DNA of 29,412 nucleotides from Planctomycetota bacterium (GCA_023432465.1 JAEYUO010000073.1:1-29412), one strand, 5' to 3'. Shown: positions 7,881 through 14,977, numbered from the stretch's first letter. The notes: generated by a model not told the origin, from the sequence alone. A program made the numbers and translations.

Positions 7881-8699
7881 ATGCGCATGCCAATGATCAT
7901 TTGTCTCGTGCTTCTCGCCGCTCTCATGCTCTTCGCCGCCTCCGGCACCGGCGCGCTCCGGCAACCCCCCGCTGCTCCGCAGACCGGCTTCCTCTTCCGC
8001 GAAGTCACCGCAGACGGCATCGCCATGAAGTACGCGGTGTATGTGCCGCGGCACTACACACCCGACAAACAGTGGCCCGCGATCGTCTTCCTGCACGGCT
8101 CGGGCGAATGCGGCACCGACGGCCAGAAGATGATCATCCAGGGCATCGGCCGCAACATCCTCTGGAACGCCGACCGCTGGCCGTGCATCGTCCTGTTCCC
8201 GCAGAACCCCGGCGCGCCCCGCGGCAGCCAGGGTGCAAATCGCGAGCAATCGCTCGCGATGCGAAGCTGGACCCGCTGCGATGCCGCGGTCATGAAGATG
8301 CTGGAAGAAACTCGCGCCGCCTACTCGATCGACCCCGACCGCATCGCGCTCACCGGCCTCTCCCTCGGCGGCCATGGCGCGTGGTCGATCGGCGCAGCGC
8401 ACCCCGATGTCTGGTGCGCCATCGCGCCGATCTGCGGCTTTGCGGATGCACCCGGCGGCTTCGCCCCGCCGGAAACCATCGCTGCGAAACTCAAGGATGT
8501 CCCGATGTGGATCTTCCACGGCGATGCTGACGACGTCGTCTCGCCGGACCACTCGAGAAACGTCGCCGCGGCGATGAAAGCCGCCGGTGCTAGAGATGTT
8601 CGCCTGACCATCTACCCCGGCGTGAATCACGTCTCGTGGGACAAGGCGTATGAAGAGGCCGAGTTGCCTGCGTTCTTGATGCAAACGAAGAAGCGGTAA
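7881..8699 (+). CDS. Exported alpha/beta-hydrolase (esterase/depolymerase type)
   Basis: This is a 272-residue protein with an N-terminal hydrophobic signal (MIICLVLLAALMLFAASG), so it probably acts outside the cytoplasm. The alpha/beta-hydrolase elements are in order: oxyanion HG in FLHGSGECG, nucleophile Ser161 in GLSLGG, Asp217 in HGDADDVVS and His250 in GVNHVSW. The overall pattern (VPRHYTPDKQWPAIVFLHG, then an 'LTGLSLGGHG' elbow) fits the PHB-depolymerase/phospholipase-carboxylesterase group often seen in planctomycetes, which acts on ester-linked polymers or acylated polysaccharides. The ATG at 7881 is chosen because GGAG (7871-7874) precedes it by 6 nt and the signal peptide begins there; the open frame upstream runs through the hairpins and is not coding. 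The substrate is not known. The gene lies between two groups of hairpin repeats. Confidence 0.87.
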   Translation: MRMPMIICLVLLAALMLFAASGTGALRQPPAAPQTGFLFREVTADGIAMKYAVYVPRHYTPDKQWPAIVFLHGSGECGTDGQKMIIQGIGRNILWNADRWPCIVLFPQNPGAPRGSQGANREQSLAMRSWTRCDAAVMKMLEETRAAYSIDPDRIALTGLSLGGHGAWSIGAAHPDVWCAIAPICGFADAPGGFAPPETIAAKLKDVPMWIFHGDADDVVSPDHSRNVAAAMKAAGARDVRLTIYPGVNHVSWDKAYEEAELPAFLMQTKKR

Positions 8700-8736
8700 G
8701 CACAAGCAATCTCGCCGAGTGCTTCTTCTTCAACTC

Positions 8737-8799
8737 TTCAGCCCGCCCCCGCGGGCGCAGATTGTTTGCCACCGGGCTTGCCCGGTGGAAGGCAGGCCC
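8737..8799 (+). repeat. Two-hairpin palindromic element A
   Basis: Starts with TTCAG. Hairpin 1 is GCCCGC/GCGGGC (8741-8756). A 12-nt spacer follows, then hairpin 2, CCACCGGG-CTTG-CCCGGTGG (8769-8788), then AAGGCAGGCCC. It is a direct repeat of element B, 85 nt downstream. The hairpin 2 stem differs from B by a C-G to G-C exchange on both arms (8773/8784), a compensatory change that supports the fold. Confidence 0.9.
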
Positions 8800-8821
8800 C
8801 TCCACTCTCCTGTGTCCGCCT

Positions 8822-8883
8822 TTCAGCCCGCATTGCGGGCGCAGGTCGTTTGCCACGGGGCTTGCCCCGTGGAAAGCAGGCCC
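8822..8883 (+). repeat. Two-hairpin palindromic element B
   Basis: TTCAG, hairpin 1 GCCCGC-ATT-GCGGGC (8826-8840), 12-nt spacer (GCAGGTCGTTTG), hairpin 2 CCACGGGG-CTTG-CCCCGTGG (8853-8872), then AAAGCAGGCCC. Direct repeat of A and inverted copy of C. A CT-rich stretch separates it from D. Confidence 0.9.
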
Positions 8884-8907
8884 TCTCCCCTCTCCCCTCC
8901 TTTGCCT

Positions 8908-8934
8908 TTCAGTCCGCGGAGCGGACGGAGGTAG
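8908..8934 (+). repeat. Single-hairpin element D next to the transposase
   Basis: TTCAG, stem GTCCGC-GGA-GCGGAC (8912-8926), then GGAGGTAG. It corresponds to hairpin 1 plus the start of the spacer of A and B, with a paired C-to-T/G-to-A change in the stem. It ends in GTAG and lies 37 nt before the transposase start. Element E is its mirror image on the other side. Confidence 0.8.
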
Positions 8935-8958
8935 TTGATCTCCAACCGACAGTTCAAG

Positions 8959-8964
8959 TACCCT
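8959..8964 (+). promoter_or_regulatory. -10 element of a leaderless transposase transcript
   Basis: TACCCT ends 7 nt before the ATG at 8972. No Shine-Dalgarno sequence is present. The position fits transcription starting at the initiator codon, as at other genes in the window. Confidence 0.5.
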
Positions 8965-8971
8965 GCCGCGC

Positions 8972-9427
8972 ATGAGCGGACACGCATTCACCTTCGAAGC
9001 TTCGCACATCGTCTGGTCCACCAAGGACCGAAAGCCATTGCTCGACCCTGCAGACTTTGATCGGCTGTGGGCGTACTCCGGCGGCATCATCCGCAGTTTG
9101 CGATGTGAGCTTCTCGCAGCCGGCGGCATGCCCGATCACGTCCACATGCTCGTTCGCAAACACCCCTCCGTCAGCACCGCCGACCTGCTCCGCATCGTCA
9201 AGTCAAAGACCAGTGCTTGGGTTAAGGATGAACTGAGCGTCTCACGCCATTTCGCTTGGCAGCGCGGATACGGCGCATTCTCGATCAGTGAGGACCGCGT
9301 CCGCGGCGTTCGCTCCTACATCAACAACCAGGCCAAGCACCACAAGAAGCTCACGTTTCAGGAAGAGTACCTCGGCTTCCTCGAACGGCACAAGGTAAAG
9401 TACGACCCACGGTACATCTGGGACTGA
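8972..9427 (+). CDS. Y1 transposase, IS200/IS605 TnpA or RAYT-like
   Basis: A complete 151-residue single-strand DNA transposase of the HUH Y1 superfamily. The metal-binding HxH is His56-Val-His58 in GGMPDHVHMLV. The nucleophile is probably Tyr116, in SYINNQAKHH: Gln120 stands four residues on, the same Y-x3-Q spacing as Tyr127/Gln131 of IS608 TnpA. WQRGYGAFSIS (95-105) and the C-terminal YDPRYIWD are typical of this group. There is no tnpB partner. Instead the gene is bracketed by palindromic elements in mirror order (A, B, D before; E, C after). That fits a REP-associated transposase (RAYT) mobilising or maintaining such elements, and less well a plain IS200 insertion. By motif alone it is closer to IS200/IS605 TnpA. 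The start at 8972 is supported by the -10 box at 8959. All key residues are intact, so it may be active. Confidence 0.9.
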   Translation: MSGHAFTFEASHIVWSTKDRKPLLDPADFDRLWAYSGGIIRSLRCELLAAGGMPDHVHMLVRKHPSVSTADLLRIVKSKTSAWVKDELSVSRHFAWQRGYGAFSISEDRVRGVRSYINNQAKHHKKLTFQEEYLGFLERHKVKYDPRYIWD

Positions 9428-9442
9428 GCCAAGACCGGTCCG

Positions 9443-9469
9443 CTACCTGCGCCTGCTTCGCAGGCTGAA
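9443..9469 (-). repeat. Single-hairpin element E, mirror of D
   Basis: Read on the minus strand: TTCAG, stem GCCTGC-GAA-GCAGGC (9451-9465), then GCAGGTAG. Same plan as D but inverted, 15 nt after the transposase stop. D and E are the only elements of the set that end in GTAG. Confidence 0.8.
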
Positions 9470-9500
9470 GAAAGAAAAGCATGTGGGTTGCAAGGACAGC

Positions 9501-9557
9501 CCTTTCCACGGGGCAAGCCCCGTGGCAAACAACCTGTGCCTGCTTCGCAGGCTGCAA
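9501..9557 (-). repeat. Two-hairpin palindromic element C, inverted
   Basis: Read on the minus strand: hairpin 1 GCCTGC-GAA-GCAGGC (9538-9552), 12-nt spacer (ACAGGTTGTTTG), then hairpin 2 CCACGGGG-CTTG-CCCCGTGG (9506-9525), identical to hairpin 2 of element B. The spacer length equals that in A and B. Confidence 0.88.
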
Positions 9558-9569
9558 GGCAGAAGCCGG

Positions 9570-9962
9570 TCATCGCTCAACGGTCGCGCCCCCAGACCCC
9601 ACTGCCATCGGTTTTCCAATCGACGCTGCAAACCATGCCGCGCCGCATTCCGGGCAGACCACGCAGGCATCGCGCTCGGGCACGAGTCCGTGCACGATGT
9701 AGGTGCACTGACCACAACGACCATGCGCAAGCAGCATCGCCACGTTGCCTTGCCCGGCGGACCACAGGCGCCGCGCGGTCATCAGGAAGCCGATCCCCAC
9801 GATGCAAGCAGCAAGACCCATTCCGATGGTCAACGGATCGGCAACACCACGGCCCAATGTAAACGCCCCAAACCAGAACAATCCGGCGCTCAATCCCACC
9901 GCGAGCATCGCGAGTGACCTCGAAAACCACACGGCCCCCGGGGATGCCAGACTCCGGATCAC
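9570..9962 (-). CDS. Small membrane protein with C-terminal zinc ribbon
   Basis: A 130-residue protein of unknown function. Two hydrophobic segments (about residues 12-38 and 43-63, e.g. PLTIGMGLAACIVGIGFLM) are followed by a Cys-rich tail: CGQC, then CVVCPECGAAWF, which can bind one zinc. The same plan, membrane helices plus a double CxxC ribbon, occurs in the proteins at 24060-24611 and 24633-25829. The GTG start at 9962 is the first available; an internal Met 18 codons on is an alternative. It converges with the transposase gene, and element C lies just beyond its stop. A minus-strand TGGTAGAGT at about 10080-10088 could be its promoter with a leader of some 110 nt. Confidence 0.7.
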   Translation of the reverse strand: MIRSLASPGAVWFSRSLAMLAVGLSAGLFWFGAFTLGRGVADPLTIGMGLAACIVGIGFLMTARRLWSAGQGNVAMLLAHGRCGQCTYIVHGLVPERDACVVCPECGAAWFAASIGKPMAVGSGGATVER

Positions 9963-10464
9963 CGTTCCGTCACTGCACGGGCGGAGGGGTTGTCCCCGGT
10001 CGTCGACACGCCGCGGAGTTGCTGAAGATCTGCCCGCGATACGCTCGACTCCGCACAGGTTTGCCTCCCCCCTCCCTCCACTCTACCATCCGCCTCCCCG
10101 GAACCGGCCGCGATGCGGACGATAGCAAACAAAATGCTATCAACCAAGGCGCGGCCAGGGGTGCTCCTCCTCGATGCCGCCCGAAAGGGCAGCATCCGCG
10201 GCCAGGGAGCATCCGAGTTCCAACCCGGGATCGGACAAGGACTTATGTCCACGCTCCGAGCCGCCGGGTCCGTGCCGCGGCCTTCTGATGTGCCCTTTCG
10301 AGGGCCCCTCCGACGGACCGCGTTTGATGCCTCCCGCCGCCGGCAGGAGGTTGGTCCGTTGGTCCGACGAACCCGGCCCCGCCGCGGCTCGTCCAAGCAG
10401 AAGGAACCCGCGCACGCCTCCCGCGACGATTGCTTCCCGCAGCCACTCCGACACAAGCCTTCAT
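9963..10464. other. Hairpin-rich non-coding region upstream of tRNA-Gln
   Basis: About 500 nt with no credible gene; the open frames here are Arg/Pro-rich and resemble no protein. At least four hairpins stand in line: GATGC-c-GCCC-GAAA-GGGC-a-GCATC (10174-10197, GNRA loop), GGACA/TGTCC (10229-10246 area), GCCCT-TTCG-AGGGC (10292-10305) and CCTCC-c-GCC/GGC-a-GGAGG (10330-10350). The first and last share a C-A mismatch between an outer and an inner stem. The region could hold a structured RNA or a second group of palindromic repeats; I recognise no known RNA family. Confidence 0.5.
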
Positions 10465-10535
10465 TGGGCGGTGGTGTAAAGGCAGCACAACAGACTTTGA
10501 CTCTGTTTGTCCAGGTTCGAATCCTGGTCGCCCAG
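10465..10535 (+). tRNA. tRNA-Gln (anticodon TTG)
   Basis: A full cloverleaf reads out. Acceptor 10465-10471 pairs with 10528-10534 (one G-T at the base). The D-arm is 10474-10488 with GG in the loop. The anticodon stem is ACAGA/TCTGT with loop CTTTGAC, anticodon TTG at 10497-10499. The variable loop is 4 nt, and the T-arm is CCAGG-TTCGAAT-CCTGG. The discriminator is G. CCA is not encoded, so it needs the CCA-adding enzyme. It decodes CAA and, by wobble, CAG. It lies 79 nt before the GlmU-like gene and may be cotranscribed with it. Confidence 0.95.
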
Positions 10536-10614
10536 CTTTCGGCCTCCGCGGCCACCCGCGAAAGGCCAACAGGTCCGGCGGGAAGCATCGACGCGATTCG
10601 CGGCACGACTCTCC

Positions 10615-11427
10615 ATGACCGGCCACCAATCCAACGCGAGCGAGCGCACCGGCGGGCACGCACCGAGCGCGATCATTCTCGCCGCGGGACTCGGCAAGCG
10701 GATGAACTCCGACCTGCCCAAGGTGCTCCACCCCGTCGGCGGCCGCCCGATGGTCTGCGCCGTCGTCGATGCCTGCCGCCAAGCCGGGTGCAGGCGGATC
10801 GTGCTGGTCGTCGGCCACAAGCAGGAACTTGTCCGCGGCGTGTTCGCAGGCCAGAACGACATCGAGTTCGCCGTGCAGGACCAGCAGCTCGGCACCGGCC
10901 ACGCGACGAAGTGCGCAGCGAGCCTCTTCACCGCCGAAAGCCGCGAGCCCGGCCACCCGGTGTTCGTGCTCGCCGGCGATGGCCCGCTCATCCGCGCCCA
11001 CACGCTGCTCGCGATGCTCGACAAGCACCGCTCCACCGGCGCGCTGGCGACACTCGCCAGCAGCGTCATCGATGACCCCACCGGCTATGGCCGCATCACG
11101 CGCGATGCCGTCGGCAACTTCCTGGCGATCGTCGAGCACAAGGACTGCACACCCGAGCAGCTTGCCATCCGCGAGGTCTATCCCAGCTACGCCGTCTTCG
11201 ATGCCCAGTCCCTCTGTGCCGAGCTCGCCGCACTCAAGCCCAACGCCCGCGCCGGCGAGTACTTCATCACCGATGTCCCCGCCAGCCTCCTGGCGCAGGG
11301 CCACCGCGTCGAGGTCATCGCCGCCGTCCCGCCGGAAGACATCCTCAGCATCAACACCCCCGACCAGCTCGCCGAGGTCGATCGCATCTACCGCTCCCGA
11401 GCCCAAAGCAGGAAGGTGCACGCTTGA
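10615..11427 (+). CDS. GlmU-like N-acetylglucosamine-1-phosphate uridylyltransferase, single domain
   Basis: A 270-residue nucleotidyltransferase with a Rossmann-like fold. It probably makes UDP-GlcNAc, or a related UDP-sugar, from the sugar-1-phosphate and UTP for cell-envelope precursors. The GlmU signature is clear: LAAGLGKRMNSDLPKVLHP (22-40), then QLGTGHA, GDGPL, GYGRI, EHKD and GEYFITD. Full GlmU has about 450 residues; the C-terminal acetyltransferase beta-helix is absent, so acetylation must be done elsewhere. Where E. coli GlmU has NTG (Asn169, contacts the sugar), this has EVYPSYAVF, so its substrate may differ. The ATG at 10615 is used because upstream in-frame starts lie inside the tRNA. 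The gene overlaps prs (TTGA), so translation is coupled. glmU-prs-rplY-pth is a classic bacterial gene order. Confidence 0.88.
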   Translation: MTGHQSNASERTGGHAPSAIILAAGLGKRMNSDLPKVLHPVGGRPMVCAVVDACRQAGCRRIVLVVGHKQELVRGVFAGQNDIEFAVQDQQLGTGHATKCAASLFTAESREPGHPVFVLAGDGPLIRAHTLLAMLDKHRSTGALATLASSVIDDPTGYGRITRDAVGNFLAIVEHKDCTPEQLAIREVYPSYAVFDAQSLCAELAALKPNARAGEYFITDVPASLLAQGHRVEVIAAVPPEDILSINTPDQLAEVDRIYRSRAQSRKVHA

Positions 11428-12407
11428 GCAAGGCCGACGCCAACACGCTGAAAGTCTTCGCCGGTCGCAACAGCAAGGGCCTGGCGACGGGCATCTGCCG
11501 CCACCTTGACCTCCCCCTCGGCGCTGCACGCACCGAGTCCTTCCCCGATGGCGAGCTCATCGTCAAGCTCGATGAAGATGTCCGCGGCCGCGATTGCTTC
11601 GTCGTCCTCTCCACCGGCGCGCCCGTCAACGACAACCTGATGGAGCTGCTGGTCTTCATCGACTGCCTCCGCCGCGCTTCGGCCAGGCGGATCACGGTCG
11701 TCACGCCGTACTTCGGCTATGCCCGTCAGGACCGCAAGGACGAGGGCCGCGTCCCCATCACCGCCAAGCTGGTCGCCAACCTCATCACCGCCGCCGGCGC
11801 CGAGCGCGTCCTGGCGATGGACCTGCACGCCGCGCAGATCCAGGGCTTCTTCGATATCCCCGTCGATCACCTCTCGGCGACCAAGGTCTTCCACACCTAC
11901 TTCACCTCCATCCGCGAGGAACTCGGCGACCTCTGCCTGGTCAGCCCCGATGTCGGCAACGTCAAGGTCGCCGAGGCCTTCGCCAACCTGCTCGGCGGCG
12001 ATCTGGCCATCATCAACAAGCGCCGCGTCAGCGGGTCGGATGTCACCACCGGCCACCTCATCGGCTCGGTCAAGAACAAGACCGTGCTGATGTACGACGA
12101 CATGATCTCCACCGCCGGCACCATCTGCGAGGCCGCGAAGGTCGTCCTCGATCAGGGCGCCAAGAAGGTCATCGCCGCGGCGACCCACCCCGTGCTTGTC
12201 GGCCTCGCCATGCAGCGCATCGCCGCCAGCCCGATCACCCGTCTGGTCTGCACCAACACCATCCCCTCGGGCGACCGCATCGACCCCATCCGCGACCGCT
12301 ACGTCGAGCTCTGCGTCTCCGAGCTGCTCGGCGAGGCCATCCACCGCATCCACCACAACATGTCCATCAGCGCTCTGTTCCGCAACACCGCCGGGGCAAA
12401 GCGCTAG
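11424..12407 (+). CDS. prs: Ribose-phosphate pyrophosphokinase (PRPP synthetase)
   Basis: This 327-residue cytoplasmic enzyme transfers pyrophosphate from ATP to ribose 5-phosphate, giving PRPP for purine, pyrimidine, His, Trp and NAD synthesis. Motifs in order: FAGRNSKGLA near the N-terminus, SFPDGE, PYFGYARQDRK (95-105), DLHAAQIQGFF (His135), SPDVGNVKVA and the PRPP loop DDMISTAGT (225-233; usual form VDDMIDTGGT). Length and motif order fit class I bacterial Prs. The start is TTG at 11424, overlapping the previous stop as TTGA, with GGAAGG at 11411-11416 as ribosome binding site. Confidence 0.96.
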   Translation: MSKADANTLKVFAGRNSKGLATGICRHLDLPLGAARTESFPDGELIVKLDEDVRGRDCFVVLSTGAPVNDNLMELLVFIDCLRRASARRITVVTPYFGYARQDRKDEGRVPITAKLVANLITAAGAERVLAMDLHAAQIQGFFDIPVDHLSATKVFHTYFTSIREELGDLCLVSPDVGNVKVAEAFANLLGGDLAIINKRRVSGSDVTTGHLIGSVKNKTVLMYDDMISTAGTICEAAKVVLDQGAKKVIAAATHPVLVGLAMQRIAASPITRLVCTNTIPSGDRIDPIRDRYVELCVSELLGEAIHRIHHNMSISALFRNTAGAKR

Positions 12408-12470
12408 TCCTTTCCGCATCTGTCCGTATCACGAATCAACACACATCAACACGTTTCAGGGATACACACG

Positions 12471-13202
12471 ATGAAAGACAAGTCTCCACTGTTGCCCGCC
12501 GAGAAGCGCGAACGTACCGGGTCCCGCTACGCGGAACGCTACCGCAAGAGCGGCAAGCTCCCCGCCATTGTCTACGGACACGGCCGCGATCCGCTCCCCA
12601 TCATGCTCGACTCCCACAAGGCCCTGGGCCTGATCAACAAGGGCGAGAAGGTCTTCCGCCTGGACTTCCCCGGCACCAGCGAGGCCGATGAGAAGCAGAT
12701 GGTGCTGCTCAAGGATGTCCAGTTCGACTATATGGGCTCCCGCATCGTTCACTGCGACTTCGCCCGCGTGGATCTCAACGAGCGCATCCACACCCGCGTG
12801 CACATCAACCTCGTCGGCGATGCCATCGGCCTCAAGGCCGCGGGCAATCTCCTCATGCACCCCGTCACCGAGATCGAGATCGAGTGCCGCGTGGCGGACA
12901 TCCCCGACCACATCGATGTCGATATCTCCGGCCTTGACCTTGGCCACGTGGTCACCTCCGGCGATGTCAAGCTCCCCAAGGACGACATGAAGCTCGTCTC
13001 CGACACGCACGGCGTGGTCGCGCAGATCGTCATGGGCGTCGAGCTCAAGGCCGCCGAGGCCACCACCGTCGCCGCCGAGGGTGGCGCAACCCCCGAGGTC
13101 CTCACCGCCAAGAAGGACGACGCCAAGGGCGCGGCACCCGCCAAGGGCGCAGCCCCGGCCAAGGGTGCAGCCCCCGCCGCCAAGCCCGCCGCCAAGAAGT
13201 AA
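12471..13202 (+). CDS. rplY: 50S ribosomal protein bL25 (TL5/Ctc type)
   Basis: This 243-residue protein binds the 5S rRNA in the large subunit. It has the two-domain bL25/Ctc plan: an N-terminal 5S-binding domain (GSRYAERYRKSGKLPAIVYG, with VYG typical) and a C-terminal TL5-type beta domain (VHINLVGDAIGLKAAGNLL; LEVR-like EIEIECRVADIP; HIDVDISGLDLGHVV). The last 45 or so residues are an added low-complexity tail with repeated AAPAKG units ending in Lys-Lys, which would be disordered and basic. The start at 12471 has a weak AGGGA 9 nt upstream. It is third in the operon, 63 nt after prs. Confidence 0.94.
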   Translation: MKDKSPLLPAEKRERTGSRYAERYRKSGKLPAIVYGHGRDPLPIMLDSHKALGLINKGEKVFRLDFPGTSEADEKQMVLLKDVQFDYMGSRIVHCDFARVDLNERIHTRVHINLVGDAIGLKAAGNLLMHPVTEIEIECRVADIPDHIDVDISGLDLGHVVTSGDVKLPKDDMKLVSDTHGVVAQIVMGVELKAAEATTVAAEGGATPEVLTAKKDDAKGAAPAKGAAPAKGAAPAAKPAAKK

Positions 13203-13253
13203 CCCCTTCCCCCCTTCGTTCATCGCACGTTCACTCAGCCATCGGCTCGCAGC

Positions 13254-13925
13254 ATGAAGCTCATCGTCGGACTCGGCAACCCCGGATCGGCCTACGAGAA
13301 GACCCGCCACAACGCGGGCTTCCTGGCGGTCGATCGTCTGCACAGGCGACACGCGCCCGCGGAGACCCCGCGGGCGCGGTTCGACGCCCTGTGCGTCGAA
13401 GCCTCCATCCGTTCGGTCCGCTGCCTGCTGCTCAAGCCCATCACCTACATGAATCTCTCCGGGCGCAGCGTCGCCCAGGCCGTCGGGTTCTTCAAGCTCA
13501 ACCCCGCCTCCGACCTCCTGGTCCTCGTCGACGATGTCGCGCTCCCCACGGGCGCGATCCGTCTCCGGGCCACCGGCGGCGCGGGCGGGCACAACGGCCT
13601 GGCCGACATCCAGCGAGCCCTCGGCACGCCGGACTACCCGCGCCTCCGCATCGGCATCGATCCCTGCCCCCCCATGATGAAGCTCGAGGACCACGTCCTG
13701 GGCCGATTCACTCCGGAGCAGACTGCCCTCCTCGAGCCCGCGCTCGACAAGGCCGCCGATGCCGCGGAGACCTTCCTCACCGATGGCCTCACCACCGCGA
13801 TGAACCGCTTCAACACCAAGGACGCGCCCGCTGCGTCCGGCTCTGTTCAGTCATCCCCGCCGCCCCAATCGCGGCCAGTCCACCAATCAAACCCGCCGAC
13901 CGCGGCGAAACTCGACGAAAGGTAA
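13254..13925 (+). CDS. pth: Peptidyl-tRNA hydrolase
   Basis: This 223-residue enzyme frees tRNA from peptidyl-tRNA dropped by stalled ribosomes. Bacterial Pth motifs are complete: VGLGNPGSAYEKTRHNAGF with the catalytic His in TRHNAG, LLKPITYMNLSG, VLVDDVALPTGAIRLR with the active-site Asp in VDDV, and GGAGGHNGLADIQ. A C-terminal Ser/Pro/Gln-rich extension of about 35 residues goes beyond the usual 190 or so. The start at 13254 begins the canonical MKLIVGLGNPG. The stop lies 7 nt before rpsF, whose ribosome binding site (AAAGG) is inside the end of pth. Confidence 0.95.
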   Translation: MKLIVGLGNPGSAYEKTRHNAGFLAVDRLHRRHAPAETPRARFDALCVEASIRSVRCLLLKPITYMNLSGRSVAQAVGFFKLNPASDLLVLVDDVALPTGAIRLRATGGAGGHNGLADIQRALGTPDYPRLRIGIDPCPPMMKLEDHVLGRFTPEQTALLEPALDKAADAAETFLTDGLTTAMNRFNTKDAPAASGSVQSSPPPQSRPVHQSNPPTAAKLDER

Positions 13926-13932
13926 CGCACCA

Positions 13933-14388
13933 ATGGCAACCCTCCCCACACTCGACCAGCGCACCGCAAACTACGAGGCCATGTTCCTCATCGGCCAGGG
14001 CGCCGCCGCCCAGCTCCCCGAGATCCTCACCTTCATCACCCAGATGATCGAGAAGGCCGGCGGCCGCATCATCGCCATGAAGAAGTGGGACGAGCGCCGC
14101 CTCGCCTACGAGATCGACAAGCAGAAGCGCGCCCTCTACATCCTCGCCTACTTCAACATCCCCACCATCAACCTCGGCCAGCTCGAACGCGCCTGCAACC
14201 TCAACGAGCAGATCATGCGCGTCATGTTCACCAAGGCCGACCACCTCTCCGAGGACGAGATGAAGGCCGCCGACGCCATGAAGGACCTCGAAGCCGAGGC
14301 CAAGCTCCGCGCCACCCAGCCCGCCAACGTCCCCATCGCCGTCACCGAGCCCCCCGTCGTCCCCGTCGATTCCGATGACGAGGTTTGA
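13933..14388 (+). CDS. rpsF: 30S ribosomal protein bS6
   Basis: A 151-residue small-subunit protein that normally pairs with bS18 on the platform of the 30S subunit. Recognisable features: YEAMFLI at the first strand, ITQMIEKAGGRIIAMKKWDERRLAYEI with the family's W(G/D)-R-LAY motif, KRALYILAYFNI, LERACNLNEQIMRVM. The tail after about residue 105 is acidic and Pro/Val-rich. Its usual partner gene rpsR is not in this cluster. Tight spacing after pth (7 nt) indicates cotranscription. Confidence 0.95.
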   Translation: MATLPTLDQRTANYEAMFLIGQGAAAQLPEILTFITQMIEKAGGRIIAMKKWDERRLAYEIDKQKRALYILAYFNIPTINLGQLERACNLNEQIMRVMFTKADHLSEDEMKAADAMKDLEAEAKLRATQPANVPIAVTEPPVVPVDSDDEV

Positions 14389-14468
14389 CTCGCGGCCTTG
14401 AGTATGCGAAAATAATCCGAACAGGGCGTCGGGGGCTATCCTCCCTCGTTCACACCGGAGACTCCGCC

Positions 14469-14966
14469 ATGGGCAGCTACAACAAAGTCCTCCTGATGGG
14501 CAACATCACCCGCGACATCGAGCTCCGCTCGCTCCCGTCGCAGATGTCCGTCGCCCAGATCGGCATCGCCTGCAACCGCAAGTGGCGCGATTCCAACAGC
14601 GGCGAGCTGCGCGAGGAAACCACCTTCGTCGACTGCGAGGCCTTCGGCAAGACCGCCGAGAACATCGCCAAGTTCTTCTCCAAGGGAAAGCCCATCTTCA
14701 TCGAGGGCAGGCTCAAGCTCGATCAGTGGAAGGACAAGACCGACGGCTCCAACCGCTCCAAGCTCAAGGTCATCATCGAGACCTTCCAGTTCGTCGAGTC
14801 CAAGGGCGGTGGAGGTGGTGGTGGTGGCGGCGGATACGACTCCGAGTCCGGCGGCCGGCCCCAGGTCTCCACCCGTCCCACCGGCGGACGCCCCCAGCCC
14901 GCCGCGGCCGCGCCCCCGGCGGATTCCGGCTACGAACCCATCCAGGAAGATGACATCCCGTTCTAA
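14469..14966 (+). CDS. ssb: Single-stranded DNA-binding protein
   Basis: This 165-residue protein coats single-stranded DNA in replication and repair. The OB-fold (residues about 3-110) starts with YNKVLLMGNITRDIELR and includes FVDCEAFGKTAENIAKFFSKG and GRLKLDQW. A run of nine Gly (113-121) opens the flexible linker. The last six residues, DDIPF preceded by E, form the acidic tip that recruits partner proteins. The start at 14469 has GGAG at 14457-14460, 8 nt upstream; the open frame extends further up but lacks similarity there. The position between rpsF and rplI is the common bacterial order. Confidence 0.96.
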   Translation: MGSYNKVLLMGNITRDIELRSLPSQMSVAQIGIACNRKWRDSNSGELREETTFVDCEAFGKTAENIAKFFSKGKPIFIEGRLKLDQWKDKTDGSNRSKLKVIIETFQFVESKGGGGGGGGGGYDSESGGRPQVSTRPTGGRPQPAAAAPPADSGYEPIQEDDIPF

Positions 14967-14977
14967 GCAAAGTGAAC

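Noticed and set aside
8737..8883. Elements A and B as ordinary terminators of the esterase gene
   Set aside because: No T-run follows any stem, and inverted copies lie beyond the transposase; a repeat-element reading explains more. Some transcription-stopping effect is still possible.
10140..10454. Minus-strand frame of 104 codons before tRNA-Gln
   Set aside because: Composition follows the hairpins (Pro/Gly/Arg), with no ribosome binding site and no similarity I recognise; kept as non-coding.
10243..11529. Minus-strand open frame of 428 codons
   Set aside because: Covers tRNA-Gln and the GlmU-like gene in antisense; no motif.
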